Part shown: positions 20,958 to 28,868 of the stretch, piece by piece
Numbering within the stretch: the first letter of the stretch is position 1
How the letters are laid out: each line of letters starts with the position of its first letter
Assembly (NCBI GenBank): GCA_018712435.1
Contig: DVGZ01000034.1
Span: forward strand, 1 to 42,202
Length of the DNA stretch: 42,202 nucleotides
Source: Candidatus Caccousia avicola
GTDB taxonomy: Bacteria > Bacillota > Clostridia > Oscillospirales > Acutalibacteraceae
Reading direction: 5' to 3'
The notes under the pieces: model-generated
Told to the model about the DNA's origin: nothing
The model's database searches: none
Seen by the model: only the letters and a program-made list of their open reading frames with translations
Program-made: the position numbers and the translations under genes

Positions 20958-21046
20958 AACGTATTAACTACCTTTCCTTTGAACTTTCCACACGGCCCTC
21001 GATCCCCTCGTTTTGGATTTTGGGCGCTTTTAGGCATTATATACTT

Positions 21047-21075
21047 TATAATAGCACATTCTTTTCTCTTTGACA
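21047..21075 (-). promoter_or_regulatory. predicted dnaA promoter
   Basis: On the minus strand TTGTCA (21075-21070), a 17-bp spacer and TATTAT (21052-21047). It lies about 90 bp before the dnaA start. A CTTTCCACA sequence, a partial DnaA box, lies between it and the gene (near 20984) and could allow autoregulation. Confidence 0.6.
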
Positions 21076-21234
21076 AATCCTTTTGCAGGCGCAAAACGCG
21101 CGCTGTTTTGTATTTTACCTGTGAGAAAATGGGAGAAACGAGGGCAAATCTGCCTGTTTTCCGCTTAAAAAGCTTCCTGTTTTCAAAAGATCAGGGAAAA
21201 CCTGTATTTTTCGCGGCGGGGGCGCAAAAATGGG

Positions 21235-21264
21235 TTGACAGGCGGCGGGAAGATCCGCTATAAT
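21235..21264 (+). promoter_or_regulatory. rpmH-rnpA promoter
   Basis: A consensus TTGACA (21235-21240), 18-bp spacer and TATAAT (21259-21264), 73 bp before the rpmH start. It drives the rightward block away from dnaA. Confidence 0.88.
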
Positions 21265-21336
21265 GCTAAATTGCAAGGTTGACACATGCAGGCTTGTCCT
21301 GATCAACGACAAGATGCCCGAAAGGAGGGTTTTTCC

Positions 21337-21471
21337 ATGCTGAGAACGTATCAGCCGAAGAAGCTCCACAGAAAAAAGGAGCATGGCTTCCGTAAGAGAA
21401 TGTCCACCAGCAACGGCCGCAAGGTTTTGGCCCGCCGCCGTGCGAAGGGCAGAGCACGCTTAACCTACTGA
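21337..21471 (+). CDS. rpmH: ribosomal protein L34
   Basis: 44 residues, the usual length, highly basic: [20 protein letters not shown], then [21 protein letters not shown]34 is a small 50S subunit protein. AAAGGAGGG lies 7 bases before the ATG. It is the first gene of the conserved rpmH-rnpA-yidD-yidC-jag cluster and is followed by a hairpin that may reduce read-through into rnpA. Confidence 0.97.
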   Translation: MLRTYQPKKLHRKKEHGFRKRMSTSNGRKVLARRRAKGRARLTY

Positions 21472-21481
21472 GCTTGAGTGC

Positions 21482-21510
21482 AAGGGCCACCGTTGCGTGG
21501 CCTTTCTTTG
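21482..21510 (+). terminator. hairpin between rpmH and rnpA
   Basis: AAGGGCCAC-CGTTGC-GTGGCCTTT with one G-T pair, then CTTTG. Probably a partial terminator that lowers rnpA expression relative to rpmH, since no separate rnpA promoter is evident. Confidence 0.7.
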
Positions 21511-21574
21511 TATGTATGGGCACAGGCCCCTTTGCCTGCGCTTTCGGCGGCGGGGGGAGTGTGATTTGAAATAG

Positions 21575-21910
21575 ATGGACGTGATTGTTTCACTGAAGGA
21601 TAACAGGGATTTCCGCAGGCTCTATGCGAGGGGGAAGTCCTTTGTCGGTCCTGCTCTTGTAACGTATGTGATGAAAAACCGCTGCGGCGGAATCCGCGTC
21701 GGGATCACCACCAGCAAAAAGATCGGCAACGCCGTCCGGCGCAGCCGCTCGCGCCGCGTGATCCGCGAAGCCTTCCGTCAGGCGTATCCGCGTATTCGCT
21801 CCGGCTACGACTTTGTGTTCGTTGCGCGGGGAAAAACGCCGTTTCTCAAAAGTACACAGGTCCACCGCGCCATGATGGCTCAGCTGAAGGATGCGGGGGT
21901 GCTGCTGTGA
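21575..21910 (+). CDS. rnpA: ribonuclease P protein component
   Basis: 111 residues, the normal size. The RNase P protein signature is present ([20 protein letters not shown], followed by RVIREAFRQ). It assists the catalytic RNA in tRNA 5' maturation. The ribosome binding site is poor (GGGGGGAG lies about 18 bases before the ATG). Its stop overlaps the yidD start by 4 bp. Confidence 0.95.
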   Translation: MDVIVSLKDNRDFRRLYARGKSFVGPALVTYVMKNRCGGIRVGITTSKKIGNAVRRSRSRRVIREAFRQAYPRIRSGYDFVFVARGKTPFLKSTQVHRAMMAQLKDAGVLL

Positions 21911-22146
21911 AGCGGATCCTGATCGCGCTTGTGCGCTTTTATCAGCTGGCGATTTCTCCCTATAAGGGCGGATCGTGCTGCAAGTATATTCCCACCTGCT
22001 CGAATTACGCGATCGAGGCGATTCAGCGGTTTGGGGCGTTCAAGGGTTCTTTTCTTGCGTTATACCGTATTTTGCGCTGCAATCCTTTTTCCAGCGGCGG
22101 GTACGATCCCGTGCCGGAGCGGAAAAGCAAGCGTTCACCACGATAG
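21907..22146 (+). CDS. yidD: membrane protein insertion efficiency factor YidD
   Basis: 79 residues with the family core [20 protein letters not shown], then [12 protein letters not shown] and [17 protein letters not shown]. The GTG start is inside the rnpA stop (GTGA), so it is translationally coupled. YidD is a small membrane-associated protein thought to help YidC-dependent insertion, and yidC follows 15 bp later. Confidence 0.95.
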   Translation: MKRILIALVRFYQLAISPYKGGSCCKYIPTCSNYAIEAIQRFGAFKGSFLALYRILRCNPFSSGGYDPVPERKSKRSPR

Positions 22147-22161
22147 AGGAGTTTTGCGCCT

Positions 22162-23262
22162 ATGGATATTTTTAACTGGTTTGGAAGCCTGCTCGGATAT
22201 CTGCTTTGGTTCCTGTATGGGATCGTGCAGAATTACGGCGTGGCGATTATCCTGTTCACCATTATCGTCAAGGCTTTGGTGTTCCCCTTCTCCGTGAAGC
22301 AGCAGAAGTCTATGGCTTCGCAGGCGAAGGTGCAGAAAAAAGTGCGCGAGCTCCAGAAAATCTATGCCAACGATAAAATGAAGCTCAACGAGGAGACGCA
22401 GAAGCTCTACCAGAAGGAGGGCGTGAGCATGACGGGCGGCTGCCTGCCCATGCTGATCCCGCTGCCGATCCTCTTCGGTATCTATTATTCGGTGATTTAT
22501 CCCCTGCGCAACGCTCTGCACATTGACGCGAACGTCGTGTCGCAGGCCACGCAGATGCTCAGCAAGATCCCCGGCGTCAGCTCCACCTTTGTTTCCCAGT
22601 ACGGGGAGATCGAGATCATCAAGCATTTCGATTCCCTGCGCGATACGCTGACCATGTTCTCGGCTCAGGATATTGAAAAGATCGAGTCGTTCAGCCATGG
22701 GTTCAAGTTCCTCGGTCTGGATCTGCTGGCCACCCCGCAGAGCAGCAGCTTTGAGTCCATGATGTGGCTGATCCCCGCGGTCTGCCTTGTCACCTCGCTC
22801 CTCATGCAGCTGGTGACGACCAAAATGCAGCCGAACCAGGCGGCTCAGCAGCAGCAGGGCTGCATGAAGTTCATGCTTTACGGCATGTCCCTCTTTACGG
22901 CATATCTCGCTTTCACCATGCCCGGCGCTGTCGGCTTCTACTGGGCGATCCAGAACGTGCTGGGAATCGGGCAGTCGTTTATCACCATGAAATTCTTCGG
23001 ACAGGCTGATCTGCTCGCCCGTGCCGAGGCCGCCCGCGTGGCGCGCCGCGAGCTGGAGGAGGCGAAGGTCAAGGAAATTCCCGTAAACCAGCAGATCGAG
23101 ATCCGGAAAACGCTGGAAGCCAAGCTGTCGGCTTCCACTGGAAAAGCGGCCACGAAGCAGGAGAAAAAGCAGCTTCCCGCCGAAAAGAAGAACGCCCCCG
23201 CCCAAAAGGGGAAGGGCAAGCAGAACAAGAGCGGTTCTGATTATCTGGGACAAAAGAAGTAA
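22162..23262 (+). CDS. yidC: YidC/Oxa1 family membrane protein insertase
   Basis: 366 residues. It inserts membrane proteins, alone or with SecYEG. Features are NYGVAIILFTIIVKALVFPF with the hydrophilic-groove region, the cytosolic coiled hairpin (KVQKKVRELQKIYANDKMKL), MTGGCLPMLIPLPILFGIYY, and a long, basic, Lys-rich C-terminal tail that can contact ribosomes. No lipobox signal peptide is evident at the N-terminus (MDIFNWFGSLLGYLLW). GAGGAG lies before the ATG. Confidence 0.95.
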   Translation: MDIFNWFGSLLGYLLWFLYGIVQNYGVAIILFTIIVKALVFPFSVKQQKSMASQAKVQKKVRELQKIYANDKMKLNEETQKLYQKEGVSMTGGCLPMLIPLPILFGIYYSVIYPLRNALHIDANVVSQATQMLSKIPGVSSTFVSQYGEIEIIKHFDSLRDTLTMFSAQDIEKIESFSHGFKFLGLDLLATPQSSSFESMMWLIPAVCLVTSLLMQLVTTKMQPNQAAQQQQGCMKFMLYGMSLFTAYLAFTMPGAVGFYWAIQNVLGIGQSFITMKFFGQADLLARAEAARVARRELEEAKVKEIPVNQQIEIRKTLEAKLSASTGKAATKQEKKQLPAEKKNAPAQKGKGKQNKSGSDYLGQKK

Positions 23263-23363
23263 AGGTCCGGTGTGTTCCGCATAAGGGCGCGGCCGCGCTT
23301 CGCGGAATCAAAGGACTGCCGAATACCGTAACCGGACGTTGGGTAAGGAGGTTGGTTCCCATT

Positions 23364-24209
23364 ATGTTGAGAGAAGCCATTGCAACCGCAGATACCATTG
23401 AACAGGCAAAGGAGGCGGCCTGCCGCGAACTGGGTGTGGAATCCTATGAGGCGGAATTCGAGGTGCTGCAGCTTCCCGTGAAAAAGACCTTCGGCCTCTT
23501 CGGAGGAAGCCCGGCGAAGGTGCGCGCCTTTATCAAGACCAGTCCGGCGGACGCCGCCGTGGATTATTTGAAAACCATTCTGGAATGCATGGGTGTGAAG
23601 GATGCTTCCTTCTCGGTGCAGGAGGAGGAGAACGGCGCGCTCATTTCCATTTCCGGCGACGACGTTGGTTTTATTATCGGCCACCGCGGAGAGACGCTCG
23701 ACGCGCTCCAGTATCTGGCCGGTCTTGTCTCCAATCATGTGGATAATTCCTATTACCGCATTACGCTGGATATCGGCAATTATCGCGAAAAGCGCCGCGA
23801 GACGCTGGAAGTCCTCGGCAAGAAGATTGCCGCGAAGGCTGTGCGCACCGGCCGCAACTCCTCTTTGGAGCCGATGAACCCCTACGAGCGCCGCATCATT
23901 CATACAGCGGTGCAGACCGTCGAGGGCGCGAAGTCGTGGAGCGAGGGAGAGGATCTCGCGCGCCATGTCGTGATCGGACCGATTGAGGGAGAACGTCCCC
24001 AGCCGCAGCGCCGTCCGAAGGGCCGCCGCCCCGACGGCAAGGGAGGCCGCCCGCAGGGAGGCAGACCGCCCCGTGGAGGCTCCGGCAACCGTCCGCCCCG
24101 CCGTGATTCCTCGTCCGCTCCGCGTTCGCAGGCCGCTCCCCAGCAGCCCGCCCAGCGCCGCGACGACTCCGCCGCTCCGCTTTACGGACGCATTGACGTG
24201 AAAAAATAA
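23364..24209 (+). CDS. jag: RNA-binding protein Jag/KhpB
   Basis: 281 residues in three parts: the Jag N-terminal domain (TIEQAKEAACRELGVESYEA, then VKKTFGLFGG), a KH domain with the GxxG loop in IIGHRGETLDALQYL, and an R3H domain (EPMNPYERRIIHTAV). A Gly/Arg/Pro/Gln-rich disordered tail of about 80 residues follows. KhpB with KhpA regulates cell elongation in several Firmicutes. The ATG at 23364 has AAGGAGG 12 bases upstream; an in-frame TTG at 23352 abuts that sequence and is rejected. Confidence 0.93.
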   Translation: MLREAIATADTIEQAKEAACRELGVESYEAEFEVLQLPVKKTFGLFGGSPAKVRAFIKTSPADAAVDYLKTILECMGVKDASFSVQEEENGALISISGDDVGFIIGHRGETLDALQYLAGLVSNHVDNSYYRITLDIGNYREKRRETLEVLGKKIAAKAVRTGRNSSLEPMNPYERRIIHTAVQTVEGAKSWSEGEDLARHVVIGPIEGERPQPQRRPKGRRPDGKGGRPQGGRPPRGGSGNRPPRRDSSSAPRSQAAPQQPAQRRDDSAAPLYGRIDVKK

Positions 24210-24253
24210 AATGCTGCGCAGGCTTTGCCGCGCAAAATCCTTTTGATCGGTTG

Positions 24254-24283
24254 AGGCTGCCGCTTCTGCGGTAGCCTTACTTT
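24254..24283 (+). terminator. terminator after jag
   Basis: AGGCTGCCGC-TTCT-GCGGTAGCCT with one G-T pair, followed by TACTTTG. It separates the rpmH-jag cluster from the GNAT gene. Confidence 0.7.
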
Positions 24284-24370
24284 GTAGAAAAACGTTTCGC
24301 GCCGGTTTGGAAAAGCGCGGTCAGGGCGTGCCAAACGAGGCGGTCGGAAATTTGAAATCGAGGTGGAACA

Positions 24371-25213
24371 ATGACGGAATATTCACGGCTGGACGCGCGG
24401 CTTCTTCCCGCGTTTGAGAACGCGATCCCGGAATCTCTGCGCCGCAGGCTTGCAAAGGAAAAAAATATGGCGGCTGTCGGCGCCGTATGGGACGGAACCC
24501 CGTGCGGCGTTTCGGTGGTCGAGCTGAAATACGGCGGGGCTCTGCTGGAGCTGGCGTACCTTTTTGTCCCGGAGGAATACCGCGGCAGGGGCGTCGGCAG
24601 CGGTATGGTGCGGTTTCTCTGCGAGTGCGCCGAGAGAATGGACGCGCCGCTGCGCTGTCTGTTTACCGCGGCCGGAAAGTCGGATCCCCTTTACGGCTTT
24701 TTTGCGGATCTGCCGGATTTCTACGTTTCGGAGGAAACGGGCGCTGTATGCCGGATCCCGATCTCCGGACTGACGACCTCCGGGGAATTGATGGCGGCGG
24801 AGGAGCGCTGTAAAAACGCCGTTCCGTTTTTCTCCCTTCCCGCCCATGATCAGAAAAACTTCCGCCGCTCTTTGGAGGCCCGGGGGATTTATTATCTCGA
24901 GCATATGGACGGTCTCGATTTTGAGGAGGAGCTCTGCCTTTGCGCCGCAGGAGCCGGAGGTCCGGAGGCGGCGGTCTTCTTCCTGCGCGACGGGGACGAG
25001 CTTGCGCTTCATTACATTTGGTGCGCTTCCGGCCGTCAGGCCCTGCTGTTTTCCCTTTTGGCGAAGGCCGCCCGCAGGCTGGAGGAGCGCGGACAGGACG
25101 ATTGGCTGTATGTGGCCGCGGTGGAACCCAAGGCCGAACAGGCGCTGGCGCGGCTGTTTCCCCATTACGAAGTGGTCCGGCGCTTTTATAGCGCCGCATA
25201 CGAGATGCAGTGA
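24371..25213 (+). CDS. two-domain GNAT acetyltransferase
   Basis: 280 residues. The N-terminal GNAT domain has motif A ELAYLFVPEEYRGRGVGSGM (R-x-x-G-x-G at 71-78), the acetyl-CoA pyrophosphate loop. The C-terminal half (about 150-280) repeats a GNAT-like pattern (DGDELALHYIWCASGRQALL) but without a clear acetyl-CoA loop, so it may be a degenerate second domain. The substrate is unknown. GAGGTGG precedes the ATG. The next gene, a kinase-like protein, starts 12 bp later and is likely co-transcribed. Confidence 0.75.
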   Translation: MTEYSRLDARLLPAFENAIPESLRRRLAKEKNMAAVGAVWDGTPCGVSVVELKYGGALLELAYLFVPEEYRGRGVGSGMVRFLCECAERMDAPLRCLFTAAGKSDPLYGFFADLPDFYVSEETGAVCRIPISGLTTSGELMAAEERCKNAVPFFSLPAHDQKNFRRSLEARGIYYLEHMDGLDFEEELCLCAAGAGGPEAAVFFLRDGDELALHYIWCASGRQALLFSLLAKAARRLEERGQDDWLYVAAVEPKAEQALARLFPHYEVVRRFYSAAYEMQ

Positions 25214-25225
25214 GGAGTTGAGCAT

Positions 25226-26893
25226 ATGCCTCTGGATAACGAAAATGTACAGGTGCTCCAGCAGAAACGGGAGCAACGGCGTCAGGAAATTCAAAACCAG
25301 ACCTATCTCGGCCGCCAGCAGCAGCAATGGCAGCAGGAGAGGGATGTGCTCACACAGAGGGCGGAGGAGGTCAACAGCCGGCTGGAGCAGGGTATTCCCG
25401 TACAGTGGAAGCAGGTAAACGGCGTGATGACGCTCGAGCGCAGAAAGGCCAGCTATTCGGAAAGAAAAGCCCTCCAAAACGAGAAAAGCCTTCTCGAAGC
25501 GAAGCAGGAAACGCGGGAACAGCTGCGCCAGCGCCGCAGCAGTCTCTCGGACACGGCGGCCCGTTTGGGATTGGCTCCGGAAGGAGCCGATCAGGAGGCC
25601 ATGGAGAAAAAGCTGCTCTCCAAAGAACGGAAGCATTTGCAGGCGAGCCTTGCGGACATTAAGGCAAGGGAAAAATATATGCTGTTTCAGGCCGGCACAA
25701 AGCAGGCAAAGCTCTGGGCGCAGGCACAATGCCAGCAGGAGAGGGTGGACGCGGCCGCCCATTACGCTTTGATGATGCCGGTGGGCAGCGTCGAGCGCCG
25801 GCGCGCCATGGCCGTCAAGGAGAACGAGCAGATCAAGCTCAACAAGCTCAATAAAAAGCTCAAGATGGAAAAAATGCCTCAAGGTCCGGAACGCGAAAAC
25901 GCCGAAAAGACCTTCGCCCGTCATGAGAAATTTGACGCGATGAAAAAGCTGGTGGGCGCGTTCAAAAAGGCCAACCCCCTTTCCAGGGAAGAGGCCGTTT
26001 ACCGGGATGAGCGGGACGACAAGACGTATGTCAACAAGGGGCGCGCCTTCTTCGGCGGGACAAAGCCCATGTATATTTTTGAGGACAGTCAGGGACAGGA
26101 ATTTTTGTACAAGGAGGCCATTAACTGCGTCGGGTTTGAAAAAACGCAGGGAGCCCTCGTGACGGAGGCCGCCTCCAAACTTCAGCAGAAGCTGTGCGGC
26201 GACGACCATTCCATCCCCGCCAGCGCCGTGCGTGTGAACGGGAAGATCGTCGGTTCTCTTCAGAAAAAAGTCGACTCGTGGCGGGAGGGGGATCCCGGCT
26301 TGCCGCCTCCGGATCTTTTCAAATGGCAGCAGGATCCCGACGAGACCCTCAACGCCGATACCCCGCAGATGGAGGAGATCCGCACCGGCCTGCTGCGCGA
26401 GCATGTCCTCGACTGGCTGCTGTGCAATTTCGATACGAAGGGAGAAAACTTCCTCTTCGACCGCCGCGGAAACCTGGTCTCCTTTGACAAGGAGGCCTCC
26501 TTCTCGCATCTTTCCGACAAGGACGCGCAGGACATGAGCTATGACTATGTCCCTCATTCCAACGATACAATCTACAACGTGATCTTCCGCCGCTACGCGC
26601 AGGGCCTTCAGAAGCTTGATCTGACGAAGACGGAGCAGTTTGTCGAGCAGGTGGAAAGTATGAGCGAGCAGGAATATATGGAGCAGTTTCTTCCCATGCT
26701 TGAAGAGAAGTACGGCAGGGATACCCGTAAATACCATGAGAATTATCAGAAAATTCTGGACAGAAAAACGCAGCTGCGTGAAAAATACCGCGCCTTTTAC
26801 CAAAAGCTGCTTGACGAACGCAGGGAAAACCTGCGGAAGCTGGGCAAGGCGGACGACACCCAGGATGCCCGGAACAGCGATTTTCTTCGCTGA
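25226..26893 (+). CDS. coiled-coil protein with an atypical (HipA/PI-kinase-like) kinase domain
   Basis: 555 residues. Residues 1-240 are Gln/Glu/Lys/Arg-rich coiled coil. A kinase-like region follows: FLYKEAINCVGF with a candidate ATP-binding Lys296, an acidic helix (TEAASKLQQKL, Glu314), then DWLLCNFDTKGENFL with Asp403 and Asn408 spaced as in the D-x4-N catalytic loop, and LVSFDKEASF with Asp421 as the metal ligand. This order fits the HipA, PI3/4-kinase and actin-fragmin-kinase superfamily. The C-terminus is again helical (QKILDRKTQLREKYRAFYQK). No signal peptide is seen. No HipB-like partner is present. Substrate and function are unknown. Confidence 0.6.
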   Translation: MPLDNENVQVLQQKREQRRQEIQNQTYLGRQQQQWQQERDVLTQRAEEVNSRLEQGIPVQWKQVNGVMTLERRKASYSERKALQNEKSLLEAKQETREQLRQRRSSLSDTAARLGLAPEGADQEAMEKKLLSKERKHLQASLADIKAREKYMLFQAGTKQAKLWAQAQCQQERVDAAAHYALMMPVGSVERRRAMAVKENEQIKLNKLNKKLKMEKMPQGPERENAEKTFARHEKFDAMKKLVGAFKKANPLSREEAVYRDERDDKTYVNKGRAFFGGTKPMYIFEDSQGQEFLYKEAINCVGFEKTQGALVTEAASKLQQKLCGDDHSIPASAVRVNGKIVGSLQKKVDSWREGDPGLPPPDLFKWQQDPDETLNADTPQMEEIRTGLLREHVLDWLLCNFDTKGENFLFDRRGNLVSFDKEASFSHLSDKDAQDMSYDYVPHSNDTIYNVIFRRYAQGLQKLDLTKTEQFVEQVESMSEQEYMEQFLPMLEEKYGRDTRKYHENYQKILDRKTQLREKYRAFYQKLLDERRENLRKLGKADDTQDARNSDFLR

Positions 26894-27007
26894 GACGCGG
26901 AAAAAAACCTGTTTCGCACCGCATGAGGCGCTGATCCCGCATTGTTTTGCGCTTCTGAACAAGCGCACCCGCCTTCACGCGGAATCTTTTGAAAAGGAGA
27001 GAAAAGC

Positions 27008-28375
27008 ATGGCGCAGGATACCATTGCGGCCATCTCGACGGCGCAGGCGCCCGGCGGAATCGGTTTGATCCGTATTTCAGGCCCGCGGGCGCAGGAGATT
27101 GCGGACAAGGTCTTTACCGCCCGCAGCGGCAAGCGCCTCGCGGAGGAAAAGGGATATACGGTGCACTATGGCCGTGTGCAGGACGAAGAAGGGCCGATCG
27201 ACGAGGCAATCGCCATCAATTACCGCGCGCCCGCCAGCTTTACGGGAGAAAATGTCGCGGAGCTTTCGTGTCACGGCGGATTGTATCTGCTTCGCCGGAC
27301 GCTTCGGGCTCTGTACCATGCGGGCGCGCGTCCCGCCCAGCCCGGCGAATTTACCCGCCGCGCTTTCCTGAACGGAAAAATGGGATTGACGGAAGCGGAA
27401 TCCGTCATGGAGCTGATCTCCGCGCGCGGGGAACAGGCGGCGCGCGCTGCTCTCGCGGGCCGGGACGGCGCTCTCGAACGGCGGATCGCGGCGGTGAAAG
27501 AAACGCTTGTCGGTGCTGCCGCCCACCTCGAAGCTTGGGCCGATTACCCGGAGGAGGAAATTCCCGAAATCAACGAAGAGGAATTGCAGCGCGTCTTTTT
27601 TGACGCGGGTCGAGAACTGGATCGATTGCTGCAATCCTTTGACGCGGGCCGCGCTCTGCGTGAGGGAGTGGATACCGTGATTGCCGGAAAACCGAATGCC
27701 GGAAAATCCACCTTGATGAATCTCCTTGCCGGGTGCGAGCGTTCGATCGTCACCGACGTGGAGGGCACAACCCGCGATATCGTAGAGGAAACCGTGCTGG
27801 TCGGTGGGATTCCGCTTCGGCTGGCTGACACGGCCGGTCTGCGCGATACCGACGACGCGGTGGAACGAATTGGTGTGGAACGTGCGCGGAAACGTTTGGA
27901 GTCGGCGCAGCTGGTTCTCGCGGTGTTTGATTCCTCGCGTAAGGTGGGGGAGGAGGATCGCCGGTTGGCGCATGCGTGCCGAAATGTCCCGGCATTAGCC
28001 GTTGTGAATAAGAGCGATCTTCCGACAAAGCTTGACTATTCGTATATTCAGAAATATTTTCAACATGTTGTAGTTCTTTCCGCGAAGAATGGAGACGGGT
28101 TGGAGGAACTGGCGAAAGCGATCGGAAAGGTTCTGAAAACGGCGGAGATTGATCCGAATGAGGGCTTGCTGTTCACGGAACGTCAAAGAGACGCGGCGAG
28201 ACGTGCGAAGGAGTCGTTGGAGGAAGCGGAGCGAGCGTTGAAGATTGGCATGACGCTGGACGCGGTGACGGTTTCGCTGGAAGGAGCGGTCGCGTCGCTG
28301 CTGGAGTTGACGGGGGAGAAGGTCACGGATGCTGTGGTGGATGAAGTGTTCTCCCGTTTCTGTGTAGGAAAATAA
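27008..28375 (+). CDS. mnmE: tRNA modification GTPase MnmE
   Basis: 455 residues. The N-terminal tetrahydrofolate-binding domain opens with DTIAAISTAQAPGGIGLIRI. The G domain has G1 GKPNAGKSTL (about 227), DTAGLRDTDD and NKSD. The C-terminus ends in FCVGK, whose cysteine is conserved. With MnmG it installs the carboxymethylaminomethyl group on wobble uridines. AAGGAGA lies before the ATG. The usual mnmE-mnmG adjacency is broken here by 493 bp of repeats and AT-rich DNA. Confidence 0.96.
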   Translation: MAQDTIAAISTAQAPGGIGLIRISGPRAQEIADKVFTARSGKRLAEEKGYTVHYGRVQDEEGPIDEAIAINYRAPASFTGENVAELSCHGGLYLLRRTLRALYHAGARPAQPGEFTRRAFLNGKMGLTEAESVMELISARGEQAARAALAGRDGALERRIAAVKETLVGAAAHLEAWADYPEEEIPEINEEELQRVFFDAGRELDRLLQSFDAGRALREGVDTVIAGKPNAGKSTLMNLLAGCERSIVTDVEGTTRDIVEETVLVGGIPLRLADTAGLRDTDDAVERIGVERARKRLESAQLVLAVFDSSRKVGEEDRRLAHACRNVPALAVVNKSDLPTKLDYSYIQKYFQHVVVLSAKNGDGLEELAKAIGKVLKTAEIDPNEGLLFTERQRDAARRAKESLEEAERALKIGMTLDAVTVSLEGAVASLLELTGEKVTDAVVDEVFSRFCVGK

Positions 28376-28515
28376 GAGCACGGCGGAGCCACCTGAAATT
28401 TTCGGTCAAGCCTTTTATAAAAGGCTTGCGGGGTTTTAGGGGCAGAGCCCCTAAAAGAGGATCATGCGAAGCCAAAAAAGGGCGAGAAAAAGAGCGAAGC
28501 GAATTTTTCCGTGCA
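28376..28515 (+). repeat. dispersed palindromic repeat R1, copy 2, directly after mnmE stop
   Basis: It begins at the base after the mnmE stop codon. It carries GAGCACGGCGGAGCC, TTTTCGGTCAAGCCTTTTAT, AAAAGGCTTGCGGGG, AGGGGCAGAGCCCCTAAAA and GAGAAAAAGAGCGAAGCG in the same order as the copy after secA (5169). Confidence 0.8.
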
Positions 28516-28700
28516 GCAAGTTTCCATTCCCCAAACGCATAGCTTACCATCCCCACCCCGATAGGGGAGAGGGGATCAGCATAAAATACACAAATGCCAG
28601 TGCGAGAAAAAGAGCAAAGCGAATTTTTCCGTGCGGGAAGCTTCCGTCCTCCAAAACGCACAGCTTACCATTCCCACCCCAATAGGGGAGAGGGGATGAG
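28482..28700 (+). repeat. 120-bp direct duplication
   Basis: Two diverged copies, starting at 28482 and 28602, each with GCGAGAAAAAGAGC, AATTTTTCCGTGC, a GCATAGCTTACC/GCACAGCTTACC block, CCCACCCC, ATAGGGGAGAGGGGAT and AGCATAAAATACA. The first overlaps the 3' part of R1 copy 2. Confidence 0.8.
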
Positions 28701-28868
28701 CATAAAATACATATCGTATTTTATATATCACTTATAACTATATGTGACTTTCTATATCCCAATATAAGTATATTCCAACACTAATAATACATTTCGTATT
28801 CTATTGTATGACTTTTAATCAGTTGTTTTATCTATAATCTATACTATTTGTAAAGGACGCGGTAGCGG
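28701..28868 (+). promoter_or_regulatory. AT-rich island with the likely mnmG promoter
   Basis: About 150 bp of markedly AT-rich DNA in a GC-rich chromosome. It has two small hairpins built on a shared motif (AAAATAC-ATATC-GTATTTT and AATAC-ATTTC-GTATT) and a TATAAT at 28833-28838; the best -35 candidate, TGACTT at 28809, is weak. AAAGGA precedes the mnmG ATG. No gene is seen here. Confidence 0.5.

Noticed and set aside
25226..26893. Kinase considered as a HipA toxin of a toxin-antitoxin pair
   Set aside because: No HipB-like helix-turn-helix gene is adjacent, and the long coiled coil is not part of HipA.
24383..26968. 861-codon minus-strand open frame opposite the GNAT and kinase genes
   Set aside because: The plus-strand genes have ribosome binding sites and recognisable motifs; the minus product has neither.
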